Of a stretch of 64,000 nt of DNA, positions 1 through 11,445 are shown in pieces. The position numbers were made by a program, and so were the translations under genes. The notes under the pieces were generated by a model that had not been told where the DNA came from, did no database searches, and saw nothing but the letters and a program-made list of their open reading frames with translations. The stretch is from Anadara kagoshimensis. Lineage: Eukaryota; Mollusca; Bivalvia; Arcoida; Arcidae. Numbering within the stretch: the first letter of the stretch is position 1; the number at the start of each line of letters is the position of its first letter. The stretch is from NCBI GenBank assembly GCA_021292105.1, contig CM037864.1, forward strand, positions 9,719,898 to 9,783,897. Direction: 5' to 3'.

Positions 1-200
1 ACAAGGTCCTACTGAAGAGACCTTAAAAACTGATGTCTTGTGTCATGGCAAGCATGGCATGTTAAAGAACCCTTCTTGTACATTGCCGTGAGTGCACCTC
101 AAAGGTTGAAGTTTCTGCCACTATAGCTATAGCTGGTGAAGTCTCATTATAAGTGAAATATTCTTGACTGGGACGGCAAACCCACCCATTCAATCAATCA
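1..200 (+). repeat. tRNA-derived SINE, 3' part, cut by window edge
   Basis: This is the body and 3' domain of the SINE found complete at 28050-28390. The matching blocks are 'gagaccttaaaaactgatg', 'gctggtgaagtctc', 'gtgaaatattcttgactggg' and a 'caatcaatca' tail. The tRNA-like head lies left of the window. The copy is diverged from the consensus. Confidence 0.8.
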
Positions 201-599
201 GTGCACAAAAAGCAAAAACATTTTACCATATGCTTTTAAATCGCTTTTTAAAGAAAAGAGCAACATCTGCCACTTGGGCAAATGGCCAAGTAAGCTACAA
301 TATACTGAATAGAAAGAATCACTAGATCAAAACCTTGTTCAGAATCTGGTATTTGGAACCTCTTGTTTAATACCATCTGTTCACTTGCCAAATATCAAGT
401 GATTTTATATATGTGAGCATTCACAATTTACACTCACCTCAAAAACATCATTTCTACAGGGGCCATAGGTACTAGTGTGGTCTATATATAGCTCAAGTGC
501 AAGCTTTCAGATTGAACCACACTAGGTAAAGATCCTAGTGTGGGAAAGTTTGTAACTTGGCTTGCTGAAGGTTGGTGTTACTTAAGACACTCTTGTTTC
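201..599. other. Unannotated spacer with one perfect hairpin
   Basis: No gene or recognisable repeat is seen. A perfect 10-bp stem with a 7-nt loop sits at 517-543 (ccacactagg / cctagtgtgg). Its role is unknown. Confidence 0.4.
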
Positions 600-835
600 C
601 TCCACCATCCCTGAATTGACGGATTACTGCTCACACCCACAATGTTCCGACAAAGGCCAGGCATGCTTGAATTACACACTAAAAGAATGAAAAACGAGGC
701 CTGTATTGTGCTATTTAATGATGTCACTGACAATAGTACGTCATTAATTGTCATGACGCTGCTTTGGTACCGTGATGGCGACCAGTGTCCGAATATAAAA
801 AGCATGGTCAGCGATACTTCAATTGACCAGTATGT
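600..835 (-). repeat. MITE-like inverted-repeat element, family E
   Basis: The reverse complement of this block aligns over its whole length with 5915-6118. Both ends carry the related motif 'attgccg.cca.gcc...atgttccgaca', giving imperfect terminal inverted repeats of about 35 bp. The small ORF here is a by-product of the repeat. Confidence 0.6.
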
Positions 836-995
836 TATAATTGAAAGATTCTTGATTTGTGTATAAAACTCTATTATTCCACTCGCTTCTACAGTAAAGG
901 TCAATCTGAGGTCAACGTGAGTGATTCTGTATCCAGTAATGCTCAAACATTATGTAGTATACTCATGATTCGTGAAATCCATTGTTTGGTAACCA

Positions 996-1322
996 CTACA
1001 GTGGATGAGCTGGTATAGTGTTCACTTTGTATGTGAGAGGTCATGGATTCCATTCCTAGCTTGGGTCTGACCAAGACTTGAAAACAAGTAATGACTGTTT
1101 TTTCACCAAGCACTCAGCATTTAGATATAAAAGGCACAGGGTCCTTCAGAAGAGATCTTAAAAACTGATGCCCCATGTCATGACTGGCATGGCACGTTAA
1201 ATAACCCTCCCTGAGCACCCTGCAAAGGTAAAAATTTCTGCTACTCAACCTATAGCTGGTGACATCTTGATATCGGTGAAATATTCTTGACTTGGACCTA
1301 AAATTACATTTAATCAATCAGT
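996..1322 (+). repeat. tRNA-derived SINE, diverged, nearly full length
   Basis: A degraded tRNA-like head (gatgagctggtatagtg; B-box remnant 'ggattccattcc') is followed by the body ('gggtctgaccaagacttg', 'ccaagcactcagca') and the 3' domain 'gaaatattcttgact', ending in 'aatcaatca'. Confidence 0.75.
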
Positions 1323-1603
1323 CCCTATTATTAGGTACATTACTGTAAACATATTTATTTTCACGTTGTACTAATTTTTGCTTATTTCACGGTACATATA
1401 GTTTGTTTTGCATGAAAATTAATTCCGAGCGAAAATTATATTATGCTTATTGTGCTGTAGTGCATGTTTCAAAAACATGAAAATTTAACTATGTATGTGG
1501 ATATGTCTAGATTTCCTATACAGCGAAAATAAATACATGTGAAATTAAATATGTTTACAGTATATAACATTACATTATGAATTTGTTAAATGATATTTTT
1601 TAG

Positions 1604-1661
1604 GTTATCATTCCCCTCAGGTCACGCATCATTTTCAACCTACGCTATGGTTTTCCTAGTG
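1604..1661 (+). CDS. Phospholipid phosphatase exon with PSGH motif
   Basis: The acceptor is 'tttttag|g' and the donor 'gtg|gtaagt'. The 58-nt exon encodes LSFPSGHASFSTYAMVFLV. The PSGH histidine is the acid/base of PAP2 catalysis. Confidence 0.88.
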
Positions 1662-4600
1662 GTAAGTACTAGCATTTAATATACATGTACCAGTAAGTTG
1701 TTGAGAGGTTATTCAGAGGACATTGTCCAGTGATTCTGTTTGCCTAAAATCACTGCCAAATAAAGTTAATTTCCCCATAGGAAAAATAACTAAAATTTCC
1801 CAATTTGACCATTTAAATTCCCAAACTCAGAGGCTATTCAGAGGACATTGTTCAGTAATTCCGTTTACCTAAAATCACTGCCAAATAAAGGTAGTTTCCC
1901 ATAGGAAAAATAACTAAAATTTCCCAATTTGACCATTTAAATTCCCAAACTCAGAGGCTATTCAGAGGACATTGTTTAGTAATTCCGTTTACCTAAAATC
2001 ACTACCGAATAAAGGTAGTTTCCCATAGGAAAAATAACTAAAATTTCCCAATTTGACCATTTAAATTCCCAAACTCAGAGGCTATTCAGAGGACATTGTT
2101 TAGTAATTCCGTTTACCTAAAATCACTACCGAATAAAGGTAGTTTCCCATAGGAAAAATAACTAAAATTTCCCAATTTGACCATTTAAATTCCCAAACTC
2201 GGAGGCTATTCAGAGGACATTGTCCAGTGATTATGTTTGCCTAAAATTATTACCAAATAAAAGTAGTTTCTCCATAGGAAAAATAACTAAAATTTCCCAA
2301 TTTGACCATTAGAATTCCCAAATACTAAATTCTGTATTGAGAATCCTTAGCTCTTGCAAGCATGTCATAAAATAGTTTACTGTATTTTTAGAACTTCAAA
2401 TTTTCCGGATTTAAAAGACAGATGGTAGTTTTAAAAAATGTAACAAAATCACTGCTCTCTGAGTTTTCAGAGTGAATATGAGCCATGGGCATGATGGGTT
2501 TATGATGGTGTCCAGAGAAGTGAATATCTAAAATAATTTACAGTAAAAAGTCATAATAATAATAAATCTCAATTTTAATATCTTGAATTAAATTTGTTTC
2601 TGATATCCGATTTTTTCTGTTACAGTTATATATTCAGTACAAGTTTAAATGGAGGAAAGTGTTTCTACTGAAGCCTTTATTACAAGTCCTGTTTCTTTAC
2701 ATGACGTACTACACATGCATCTCACGAGTCTCGGACAACAAACACCACTGGAGTGATGTAATGTTTGGTGCTTTTATTGGTGTAAGCCATGCTATATTAG
2801 TGGTAAGAATTTTTTTCATAATCATTAATCTATCTGATTGGAAGAAAATTTTGAAATAGTCGTGAATGAATATTTTTTTATGATCATTAATGAATTTGAT
2901 TGGTTGAAACATTAAATACTGTCCTTGATTCTGATAAGTTGTCAATAGTAAAGCTAAATAAAGCATTACATAAAACAAAATTACATCTTTTTCTAGTGCT
3001 AAAATACATTCTTTTTCAGGTATGTTTCATGACAAATTTACCTCAATCAAAGAACACAAACTGTCGCCATGGCAACAAGCATTCGCCAGAGAATAGAAAT
3101 AATGACCACAGAGGTATGGAGAATACTAACACTCACAGTTTCTCTACGCCACTTTAGCTACTGATCGATCCTAGCCTGAAAACCTCTACTGACTGAATGG
3201 TACTTCACCCTCAAGATTTTTAATTTAATAACTATGTTTTCTTTATACTCATGTCACTGTGAAGGGTGGAAGTGATTATCTTTTATAGTCAAACAACATT
3301 GACCTGTCTGCTTGACCTTTCACGATGAATATTCATGCATGATGATCTTTTCATTATATTGAATATCCATGTACATCATTAAGATGATTCACTCAATACA
3401 TGGGAAGTGTTTGGATTCACATTTAAGACGTAAATACTGCATGTTTCTCATAATACAGGTGAAATAAACACCTGTGTTCCCTATACATAAATGTGCTGGT
3501 TCCTATAAATAAGTATTTTAATAAAAGGTCAAGTTGACAGGTAAGTTTTGTTTGCCTTTACCGGTACTTGTACACATATATACTAAAACAAAAATGTTGA
3601 AAACCATCATGCTGAAAATTTGGTTAACAAGAAATCTGAGTTTTTGTACACATTTTTAGGAAATAAGATTTTTTTACACAATTAACTTTGGTGATTTACT
3701 TGTTTGTGTAAAACATGTAGAATGAAGTTTTATAAACTTGTAAACTGCAGGCTATTTCATCACAAATGTTTGAATATCATATAAAATTCATATCTCGCCA
3801 AAAAATTTTTTTAGCGACAAGTTCATGAAAACCCAGTGACACCAAATTAAAATGATTTTTAGCTATTGCAAGCTATATACAGTAATATTCTGGTAATCTG
3901 ATATCTCTTTTTTTGAGCTTTATATGGAAATATAAATAGATTCATGCACTCTCCGTTTTTGTGGAGATTTAAACCGAAATACATATACTTGTGCATAATA
4001 TTAAATCTCAAAAACGCTGGTCTGCTTTTACGAAGAGAAGATGATTTTTTTTCAATTTTTTTCCCTCTATATGTAAATTAATTTAAATTACTCTTATTTT
4101 GGTGAACTTTTTCACATTTTTGTGTAATATATATTTACTATTTCTTGTAAATTAAGTACTATTAACAATTTTGGATGATGTTGATGACAAAAATTTGATA
4201 CTATAAACCAACTGATAATGGGGTTTGCCGCTGTACCTTGTGATCACTACCTGTTACAGTTGCAGAATGTTTTGGAAAACTTCAATGTCGCAATTACCAG
4301 AATAACGTTGTTTTTGCGGGAAAATGTAATCTTATGCTATTCCATATTCATTAAAAATAAGTGTTCTGTACAAACGATAGAGGGTATCACCTGGTACAGC
4401 AATGAACCACATTGCATGTTATTGTTTTGGTATATTGGTATATTTTGCAAAGACAGTAGAATGGCGAAAGTAAATCTTTACAAACATATTTGATCATAGA
4501 ATATTTAATATATGTTAACATATATCAAAATTATTTATTTATTTATTTAGTTGTGAATTTTGAAAAAAAATTATTTTAGCTAATTATTTTTTATTCATAA

Positions 4601-7600
4601 ATCTAAAAAAAAATGCCAAATTTTTTTAAAAGAAACTTGGTTTGCAGTATCTAATGAGCTAAACTTGTTTTGTAGAACTTGTCCACCACCTTGCCTTATA
4701 TAACTATGACACACTTGTGATTGATTGTGAATGGCTCAAATGTTTTATGTTTTTTGTATTCTATTATGTGAGGCACAAGACTAATGTAGCCGTTTTTTTA
4801 TGTGCAATATATTTTGGCTGTGTTGAAATGCAGTGCATTTATTATACATGTATTTACAGGAAAACCCTGATTTAATGCCACCATTTATTTAGTCAAATTT
4901 TGGTGATATAAAGGCTGGTTGGTTGAATGTTGCTTAATGACACATTCAGCTATTCGCGATGAGAACTAATTTATTAATCTTTATGGATTAATATATTAAC
5001 AATTTTGTGTATGCATGTGAAGTGCAAGTGTATTGTATGGTCTGCCTTGTGCTAGCTCACCGAGTCAGTATGCTGCAGACAAACGTACCACTCCCCCCAG
5101 TCACATTATACCGATACCAGGTGAACCAGTAAAGGCCAACAGCAAGGCAAACTTACTTTTCCACATGTGGTTTGAGAGGGAGGTGAGAGAAAGGGGTATG
5201 GCAATTACGGTAATAAAGGAAGGTTAATAAAGAAAAACTTAAAAAAAAATTAATTGGTCATGAAAATTTGTGACGATAAGCAAGATGGCATTAAAACAAG
5301 GTTTTACTGTATTATATGTAATACATTCAGAAATGGACATGTAAAGTTAAAGAAAAATCTGATTGCATTATGATATTAGTCTATATGATTTATTTCATAA
5401 AAAACTTAAATCTTGTGGCTGTAATGAAAGCTGAATTCTATTCAGGGGTTGAAAATTCTTCAAGCCCGACGCCCAGGACTAAAAATTTGGCAAGCAGGAC
5501 TTGGCAAAAATTTCACTGAAATGTCTGTTGGGCTTAAATACTGAGATGACTAATGAATTTTATTTCCAACTGTCGTCTGATGTCTTGAAAAAAATCTTGA
5601 AAAACAATTCGTATTCATTCTTGATCATTACAGCACTTGTAAGAAATGCTAGTCTTTGCTAATTTTTCTTCTTTGATTCTGTCATAAATTAAACTTTGGA
5701 CTTGATAAAAAAAATTGCGGGCTTTTGATTTTCTATATCAAAAAGTTCTGGGCTTTAGCTCAACTGAAATATTTTTTAACCCCTGCTATTTTTTTTGTAG
5801 AATGTGTGTTTTCTGCTTGATGTGCATTAATTGATTCCTGAATGACACAATTTTTTTATATTTTCACATATCTCAATAACAAAGGTAAATATTGTTTTAC
5901 TGATGTTGTCTGGGTATCTCCAGAATTGCCGACCATGCCTTTTATGTTCCGACACTGGCCATCATTATGATACCATAGCAGCTTCACGACAACTTACTAG
6001 TCAGTGACATAATTAAATGTCACGAATCAGGCCGAGTTGTCATTCTTTTTGTGTGTAATTCAAGCATGCCGGTCCTTTGTCGGTACATTGTGGGCGTGGC
6101 CGGCAATCCGTCAATTATGCTTATGCTTGCTGACTATGGCACTATCTTCTTCAAAAGTAAATTTTTTTTATAATTAATGTTTGTTATGTAACACTTTTGA
6201 TGGATTAGATGTGCAGGTGAGCTTCTTGTTTTCAGGGCTTTTTAATTAACTTACAAATATATGGTATTAGTTCATTAACTAATTTGAAAACCAAATATGT
6301 TTATTTTTTGTTGTTGTTGTTGTTGTTGATGATGATATGCTTGTTTATCGCTGTTCAACTGTTAAAAATTGTGATTTATAATTCAGGGAGATATTGGTAT
6401 TCTGTACAATTATACATTTAACATAGTTTATGTATTATTCTTAGACTAAGTGAACCTATGTTTTAGCTCACCTGGCTGAAAGGTCCTATGAGCTTGTGGC
6501 AAATACATGAGTATCTGGTATTTTTAGCTGATCAACTCGGATGTTTGTGTTTTGGTTGAGTCTGAAAAATGGCTTTGATTATAAGAAAGTCCATAAAATT
6601 CAAACAATATTTTTTTTTCAAAAAGCAAAGTTCAAAATGATATAATGATTATGAATTTCTTTTTCTTGTATCTATATAAGCGTTTTAATGATGAATTAAA
6701 TTTTAATTAAAAAAACAGCTAGTATATGAAGAACATCAAAATCCATTTTAATTAGTCAAAAAAGAATTTTTGTAAAATTCTATCAATTTCATTGGTTTAA
6801 ATAAGAAGAATTCAATCATGTCATTAAATTTTAAATTTTATTTCAAAAGCAGCTAGTATATGAAGGAAATATCAAAATCCCATTTACTTGTATTTTAATA
6901 AGAAAAAAACGAATTTTATCAATTTTATTGGTTTGAATAAAAAGAATTTAATCATATCAATTTAAATACAAAAATTTCGCTGTTACGACCTATTCTGAAT
7001 GAAACAAATCAAAATTAGAATTATTGCTGAAAAAAGCAGTATATGAATTACCAATATGTTAAAATTTCCTTCACTTGTTTTTTAATTAGAAAATTGATAC
7101 AGGGATGTCATACAGACACACCTGTCTATAAGGGCCACCTAAGAGAACCTGTTAAATTGGTACTTATGGACAGGTGGCATTTATATACATGTTCAAATAA
7201 CATGAATAAATAGCGATTGGGATAAATTTTACTGGTATTTAAAAGCAAGAGGGCCTTCTATAGAGGTGGCCATTAAGGCTGGTTATACTAGCTGTATAAA
7301 TGATATGATTTTATATTTTTATACTTCGTTTGCGTTATTGTTGCAGTGATGTTAAGTTTTTTTTAATGAAATTTTAATTTTTACACACTGGATCACTAGG
7401 TGCTAATTACACCTGGCTACAATACCTCAAAATTAAATATTACACAATAACATGTATTAATGTTTTAATTTGTATTCATGTTTTAAGTAAACTAATTGGA
7501 ATTTTAATAACAATACAATACAATACATTACAATACAATACAATACATTACAATACAATACAATACATTACAATACAATACAATACGTTACAATACAATA

Positions 7601-10341
7601 CAATACATTACAATACAATACATTACAATACATTACAATACAATACAATACAATACAATACAATACAATACAATTATGAATATGATCAGTATACATATAT
7701 GTTAATTAAAATAAATATTTTTACTGTTCCAATTATTAAGACGTACTATAACATTTTGGTCATTTTGCTACCAGTATACACTATTTTAAAAATGAATACT
7801 TTTAGTCTCATTAAGTAAATGCACACTACACACTTATGTTTCATTTAAAAGCATAATATATAAACTTACAAAATATGTGTTTACTAATAGACAGTTAAAT
7901 GTTAATAAACTGTATGGCCACCTCTTGCAGGGTTCGTACAGGCCTGGAAAAGTCCTTAAATTTTTAGGTTTGCCCTAAAAAGACCCTAAAAACAAGTGTG
8001 ACCCCAAAAAGTCCTTGAATTTATTCTGAAGGCCCTAAAAAAAACCTTGAATTTGGCCAGTTTGGTGTCTGTATTTTGATATTAAGTGTTGAAAATAGAC
8101 TGATATATATAAATAAATTAAGTAATTAATAAGTAGTGTTGAAATAAGCAATTTAAAGGTACCTGGTCCTCTTGAACGCCTAACTTTAACCTCTACTTCA
8201 AGTGTCGCTACTACGGACACGTAAGTAATTGTTTGATTGGTTTAATTGCCTTTGCGCCAATATTTTTTTTTGCTAAAATTGTCCCTCTGATTAGGCCTTA
8301 AATTTGCAAATAAGACCCTGAAAAGACCTTAAAAAGTCCTTAAATTTGGAGTCTAAATGTCTGTACAAACCCTGATATAAATTTACAAAATACGTGTTTA
8401 CTAATACATAGTAAAATGTTAATAAACTGGTTATTTGTATGGCCACCTCTTGGTTAGCCAAAGGGTTTGGTGTATACCTACTGACCTTAATATTTTTAAG
8501 AGCCTCAGTGGAAACACATATTTTATTCTTTGGCCTTAGTATATTAAATATATATAATATTTTACCATTATATTCTACAAATTTGATATCTGATGACATA
8601 TCATTTTAAATTTTTGTAATATCAAAAATATTTGCCAGAAGTTAACCTTATAATCATCATATCTAATTTTGTTCGTAGAATTGAAATATTAAAGTTTTTC
8701 TTGTATTTGAAAGTGAAATCTTAATTGTATGATCTAAATGTGTGTAACTAAGTTATTTTGCTTGAAAATCAATTTTCTTGAAATTTTCTGACATTTTGGG
8801 GGGAAATATTAAAAATTGAGAAAATTACATTTTTTTAAGATAAAAACACTATTTTAGCTGAAGAACAATTAGATTTAGCATAATGATGTTTTCAACAATT
8901 TAATTTTGTGAAGATTTTGAGTCTATTATGATAGGACCAATTTTAAACAAGATGATTATAACAATTTATGGAGGGCAGTGTAGTATTTCGACTACCTCTT
9001 GGTTAGCCAAATGGTTAGGTGTATACCTACCGACCTTAATATATTTAAGAGTTTTAGCAGAAACTCAAATTTTATTCTTTGGTCTTAGTATATTATTATT
9101 ATTATTATCATGATATTTATTATATTTAACCGTTATATTCTACAAATATCATATCTGATGTCATATCATTTTAATTTTTTTTTTCATAAGTTTTGTAATA
9201 TCAAAATATCAAAAATACAAATGTAACTTAGATATACAATATACAAATGTATTTCAATTTAAGTTTTCAAATTTTTATTTCTACTTCAGTGGGGTTCGCT
9301 GCTGTACCGCATTATAACCCCTTACATTTGTGCGGAATAATTATTTCCATCGGGTATGGAATCATATCAGTTCACATTTCCTTGTAAAGTGTTGTTATAG
9401 GAATTCTTGATCATGCCAGTTCACGTTTCCCTTAAAAAAATAGCATTTTTTAGGAATTTGGGCCATTAACATTTTTCAAAAACATTCCACACAAATGTAA
9501 ACGTGTGTTGATCATGTGGTACAGCGGCGAACTTCAATATTTTATTTTATGCGGGTGGTACAGATAATGGTGGTCAATTGATGCATCAGACATACAGTCA
9601 AACCTGTCTATAAAGGCCACCTAAGGGAACCAATAAAAGTGGCCTTAATGGACAGGCGACCTTTATACACAGGTTCAAATAGTGTAAATAAAGAACAATT
9701 GGTATACAATTCTACTGGCCTTTATAAGCAGGTGGCCCTTATATAGAGGTTACCTTTAAGACAGGTTTGACTGTACATCACTGGTGGGGTATATGCACTA
9801 TTTTCTTGCCTTAAAAGTTATTACATTGATGTAAAGTAACTTGTCTGGTAATTTAGGCTTCCAAGTGTACACATGGTGTGGGGTTTGCAGCTGTTCCATG
9901 TGATCACCACCACTTAATGTTTTGAAGAAAAGTCTACCATCATGAGATTTTTAAAAATTTTTAAATGAAATCATGGTGCTTGGATTTCTTTAAAATTCCA
10001 TTTTTCTGGATTTTTTTTTATAAAGACTTTGTACACGTATTTGAATCCAGTCATATTGAGTATAAAATTGCAACCCGACTTGTGCAACCTTGTGTCTGTG
10101 AATTTTTTTCTCATAACAAGGGAATGGATGCAAGATACATACAGGTGCTTGTGGCATCTTCATATCTAGATCACCATTTTCATACTAAATGCATGGGTTT
10201 TTTTAAAGTGGCAGCACCATTTTTAGCTCATTTCATAAACACGTCTTGTTAAATTAATAAAAATTTTCCTCATTTTCAGGCTTTGATAAAGATGATGATG
10301 ATGAGATAGCCAATGAAGAAGAATTGCCATTGTTGCCATAA
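1604..10341 (+). CDS. Phospholipid phosphatase (PAP2/LPP family), C-terminal part, four exons
   Basis: The gene encodes an integral membrane lipid phosphate phosphatase, which dephosphorylates phosphatidate, lysophosphatidate and related lipids. Exons are 1604-1661, 2626-2802, 3020-3113 and 10280-10341. All have AG/GT borders, and the phases agree (0, 0, 1), giving about 129 residues to a TAA stop. The first exon holds catalytic motif 2 (PSGHASFS). The second holds motif 3 (SRVSDNKHHWSDV), with the catalytic His and the Asp. Hydrophobic stretches on either side of motif 3 match transmembrane segments 5 and 6 of the family. The tail is cytosolic and ends in an acidic run before ELPLLP. Motif 1 (KxxxxxxRP) and the N-terminal half are expected left of the window. 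The last intron is about 7.2 kb and full of MITEs. Animal members of about 280-310 residues fit well. The paralogue (PLPP1/2/3-like) cannot be told. Confidence 0.88.
1704..2325. repeat. Tandem repeat, about 124-bp unit, 5 copies, intronic
   Basis: Units begin near 1704, 1830, 1954, 2078 and 2202, each with 'gctattcagaggacattg' and ending in 'aaattcccaaactc'. The middle units are almost identical and the outer ones diverged. The array lies in the phosphatase intron after the PSGH exon. Confidence 0.9.
2626..2802 (+). CDS. Phospholipid phosphatase exon with SRxxDxxHHWSD motif
   Basis: The 177-nt exon has acceptor 'tgttacag|tta' and donor 'gtg|gtaaga', phase 0 on both sides. It encodes a basic loop, a transmembrane segment (LLQVLFLYMTYYTCI), the catalytic motif SRVSDNKHHWSDV and the start of the last membrane helix. 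Confidence 0.9.
3020..3113 (+). CDS. Phospholipid phosphatase exon, cytosolic tail
   Basis: The acceptor is 'tttttcag|gta' and the donor 'acagag|gtatgg'. The exon starts in phase 0, ends in phase 1 and completes the last helix (VCFMTNL). A hydrophilic tail rich in Asn, His and Arg follows. Reading through the donor would give an alternative stop at 3157. Confidence 0.75.
3290..3554. mobile_element. MITE, family C (caaacaac...gacctttc ends)
   Basis: Terminal inverted repeats are present: 'caaacaacattgacctgtc' on the left, and 'gacaggtaagttttgtttg' on the right, next to 'aaaaggtcaag'. A second copy lies at 13744-13962. There is no coding capacity. It lies in the last phosphatase intron. Confidence 0.6.
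3555..4218. other. AT-rich intron sequence, nothing recognised
   Basis: Low-complexity AT-rich DNA within the last phosphatase intron, without coding signal or a clear repeat boundary. Confidence 0.4.
4219..4411. mobile_element. MITE, family D (ggtttgccgctgtacc ends)
   Basis: The left end 'ggggtttgccgctgtacc' mirrors the right end 'ggtacagcaatgaacc'. It is related to 9289-9535 and to a single end at 9877-9905. The overlapping 91-codon frame is not a gene. Confidence 0.55.
4857..5309. mobile_element. MITE, family B, interrupted near 4920-5222
   Basis: The ends 'caggaaaaccctgat' and 'aaggttttactg' flanked by TA, and the inner blocks ('cagtcaaattttggcg/tgat', 'cgataagc.ag.tggca'), match the intact copy at 22800-22985. 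About 300 bp of unrelated sequence splits the copy, including the open frame at 5033-5227. Confidence 0.6.
5033..5227 (+). other. Short open frame, possible orphan or captured exon
   Basis: The 64-codon frame has a more protein-like composition than its surroundings (SHIIPIPGEPVKANSK, LLFHMWFERE). A strong donor-like site lies at 'gagggag|gtgaga' and acceptor-like 'ctag' and 'gtcag' lie near its start. Its phase does not fit between the phosphatase exons at 3113 and 10280, so I do not include it in that gene. It sits in the DNA that splits a MITE. Function unknown. Confidence 0.2.
5443..5785. mobile_element. Non-autonomous hAT-like element (CAGGGGTT ends)
   Basis: The left end 'caggggttgaaaattctt' and right end '...aaatattttttaacccctg' form short terminal inverted repeats. 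Both flanks begin with CTATT, a possible 5-bp core of the target duplication. The CAGGG terminus is typical of hAT elements. No transposase frame is present. Confidence 0.5.
5915..6118 (+). repeat. MITE-like inverted-repeat element, family E
   Basis: This is the inverted partner of 600-835 (shared 'gtgtgtaattcaagcatgcc', 'cctttgtcgg.acattgtggg'). The two copies flank the visible 5' part of the phosphatase gene. Confidence 0.6.
6310..7095. repeat. (TTG)n and divergent tandem repeat after a TTTAGCTCACCTG end
   Basis: A short (TTG)n lies at 6310-6336. From 6464 the dispersed bivalve end motif 'tttagctcacctggctgaaa' leads into three divergent units of about 130-190 bp sharing 'cagctagtatatgaag' and 'atcaatttcattggttt'. 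Confidence 0.55.
7113..7290 (+). mobile_element. MITE, family A, diverged copy
   Basis: It starts after TA with 'cagacacacctgtctata' and resembles the cleaner copies at 9595-9773 and 10520-10702 throughout. The right terminal repeat is worn. Confidence 0.6.
7508..7675. repeat. (CAATA)n microsatellite with CATTA variants
   Basis: About 168 bp of 'caata' pentamers interspersed with 'catta' in a near-regular pattern. It lies in the phosphatase intron. Confidence 0.95.
7928..8374. mobile_element. Non-autonomous hAT-like element (CAGGGTTCGTACAG ends)
   Basis: The left end 'cagggttcgtacaggcctgg' mirrors the right end 'gtctgtacaaaccctg', and 'gtccttaaattt' repeats inside in both orientations. A left end of the same family recurs at 21178. 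The DNA on each side is a pair of direct repeats (about 7860-7927 and 8375-8455), so no clean target duplication can be read. Confidence 0.6.
8447..9215. repeat. Local segmental duplication, two diverged copies
   Basis: Block 8447-8640 ('cctcttggttagccaaa.ggtt.ggtgtatacctac') recurs at about 8978-9215 through 'cttagtatatta', 'ttatattctacaaat' and 'atatctgatg.catatcattt'. The copies are direct repeats separated by about 340 bp of AT-rich sequence. Confidence 0.75.
9289..9535. mobile_element. MITE, family D
   Basis: The left end 'ggggttcgctgctgtaccg' and right end 'ggtacagcggcgaac' are inverted. It is the best-preserved member of the family. Confidence 0.65.
9595..9773 (+). mobile_element. MITE, family A, intact
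   Basis: The left end 'cagtcaaacctgtct' and right end 'agacaggtttgactg' are near-perfect inverted repeats flanked by TA on both sides. This suggests a Tc1/mariner-type target. It is non-coding. Confidence 0.75.
10280..10341 (+). CDS. Phospholipid phosphatase terminal exon
   Basis: The acceptor is 'cattttcag|gc'. Entered in phase 1, it gives GFDKDDDDEIANEEELPLLP and TAA. The phase match with 3113 and the acidic tail support the join across the 7.2-kb intron. The other frames stop early or lack such a tail. Confidence 0.7.
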
Positions 10342-10519
10342 TTTAACTACCATATACACTTCTTTTTTTCTTTGTTAATGTTTTTGTTTTATTTATACTA
10401 GTTGTATGTTTTAGTCTGTTCGTTTGTCAGTGACAGTGTTTTAACTTGATCCTTTGTCAGACTGTCCATGCCAATTTTTTTAAACGATACTCTAGGTTTC
10501 TCGGCAAATACTTATAATA

Positions 10520-10702
10520 CAGTCAACCCTGTCTATAAAGACCACCTAATGGAATCAGTAAAAGTGGCCTTTACAGGCAGGTATCTTTTTTATACAGGTT
10601 CAAATAATATGTATAAAGAACAATCGGGACACAATTCTACTTGCCTTTATAAGCAGGTGACCCTTATAATTATGGAGGTGGCTTTTAAGGCAGGTTGGAC
10701 TG
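10520..10702 (+). mobile_element. MITE, family A, in the phosphatase 3' UTR or flank
   Basis: TA-flanked copy with ends 'cagtcaaccctgtctata' and 'gcaggttggactg'. It lies less than 200 bp after the phosphatase stop, so it is probably transcribed in the 3' UTR. The 106-codon frame here is an artefact. Confidence 0.7.
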
Positions 10703-11445
10703 TATATGCTAAAAGACAGCATAAACATTTTGAAGGACAAATTTTTTATCACAGAATGACAGAATCAACCACAAACATCGTTGTGTAGGATATTTAAATT
10801 TTAACAGTTGTGTTTTTACTTTATCATCTAACATTGAAAAAGAAAAATAACACAGCAGTTAAAATGCCTTTATTGCATTTGGGTTTTTTTTAATGTGCAA
10901 GATTTTAAAAAAAATTAAAAACATTATAATTATTTATTTTTTCTCATTGAATAGTTTTAAAATAAAATATAGTGGTAAAAATATACTAGAGTAACATCCC
11001 TTTTTTACTGTACATAGCAACGGGTACCATGGTAACATTTCCATGGAAATTGACATGGATATCACCATGGAGCAGGTGTAAAAACAACCAATCAACTTAC
11101 AGGGAACTATTTTTTTATATCTTTTTCTTAATCATATTGAACTATTTTTAATGAGGCACAATGTATAATATTAAATTTTTACATTTAATTGTTTTTCTTT
11201 CAGTACAATATTTCAATGTTTTATCTGTCTTTTGTATAATAATTATTTAAATTTTATCTTTATTCCTGTTACAAAATTATTATTATTGTTTTTATATGTT
11301 TTTACCTGTAATAAATACCTGTAATTTTTATTAAAACCATTTTGTTGCTATATGTAAAAGTTTGTCTCAGAAGTGGAGTGGAGTAATGGAATTTTATGCC
11401 CAAGGCAAGATTCTTTCACTTAAAATGATGCCGTTAATTTAGAGA
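10703..11445 (+). other. Phosphatase 3' flank with candidate polyadenylation signals
   Basis: AT-rich DNA with AATAAA-type signals near 10963-10968 and 11310-11316. No gene is seen. A palindromic 'ggtaccatggtaac' lies near 11026. Confidence 0.4.

Noticed and set aside
10468-10788. 106-codon frame after the phosphatase stop
   Set aside because: It is mostly a family A MITE read through.
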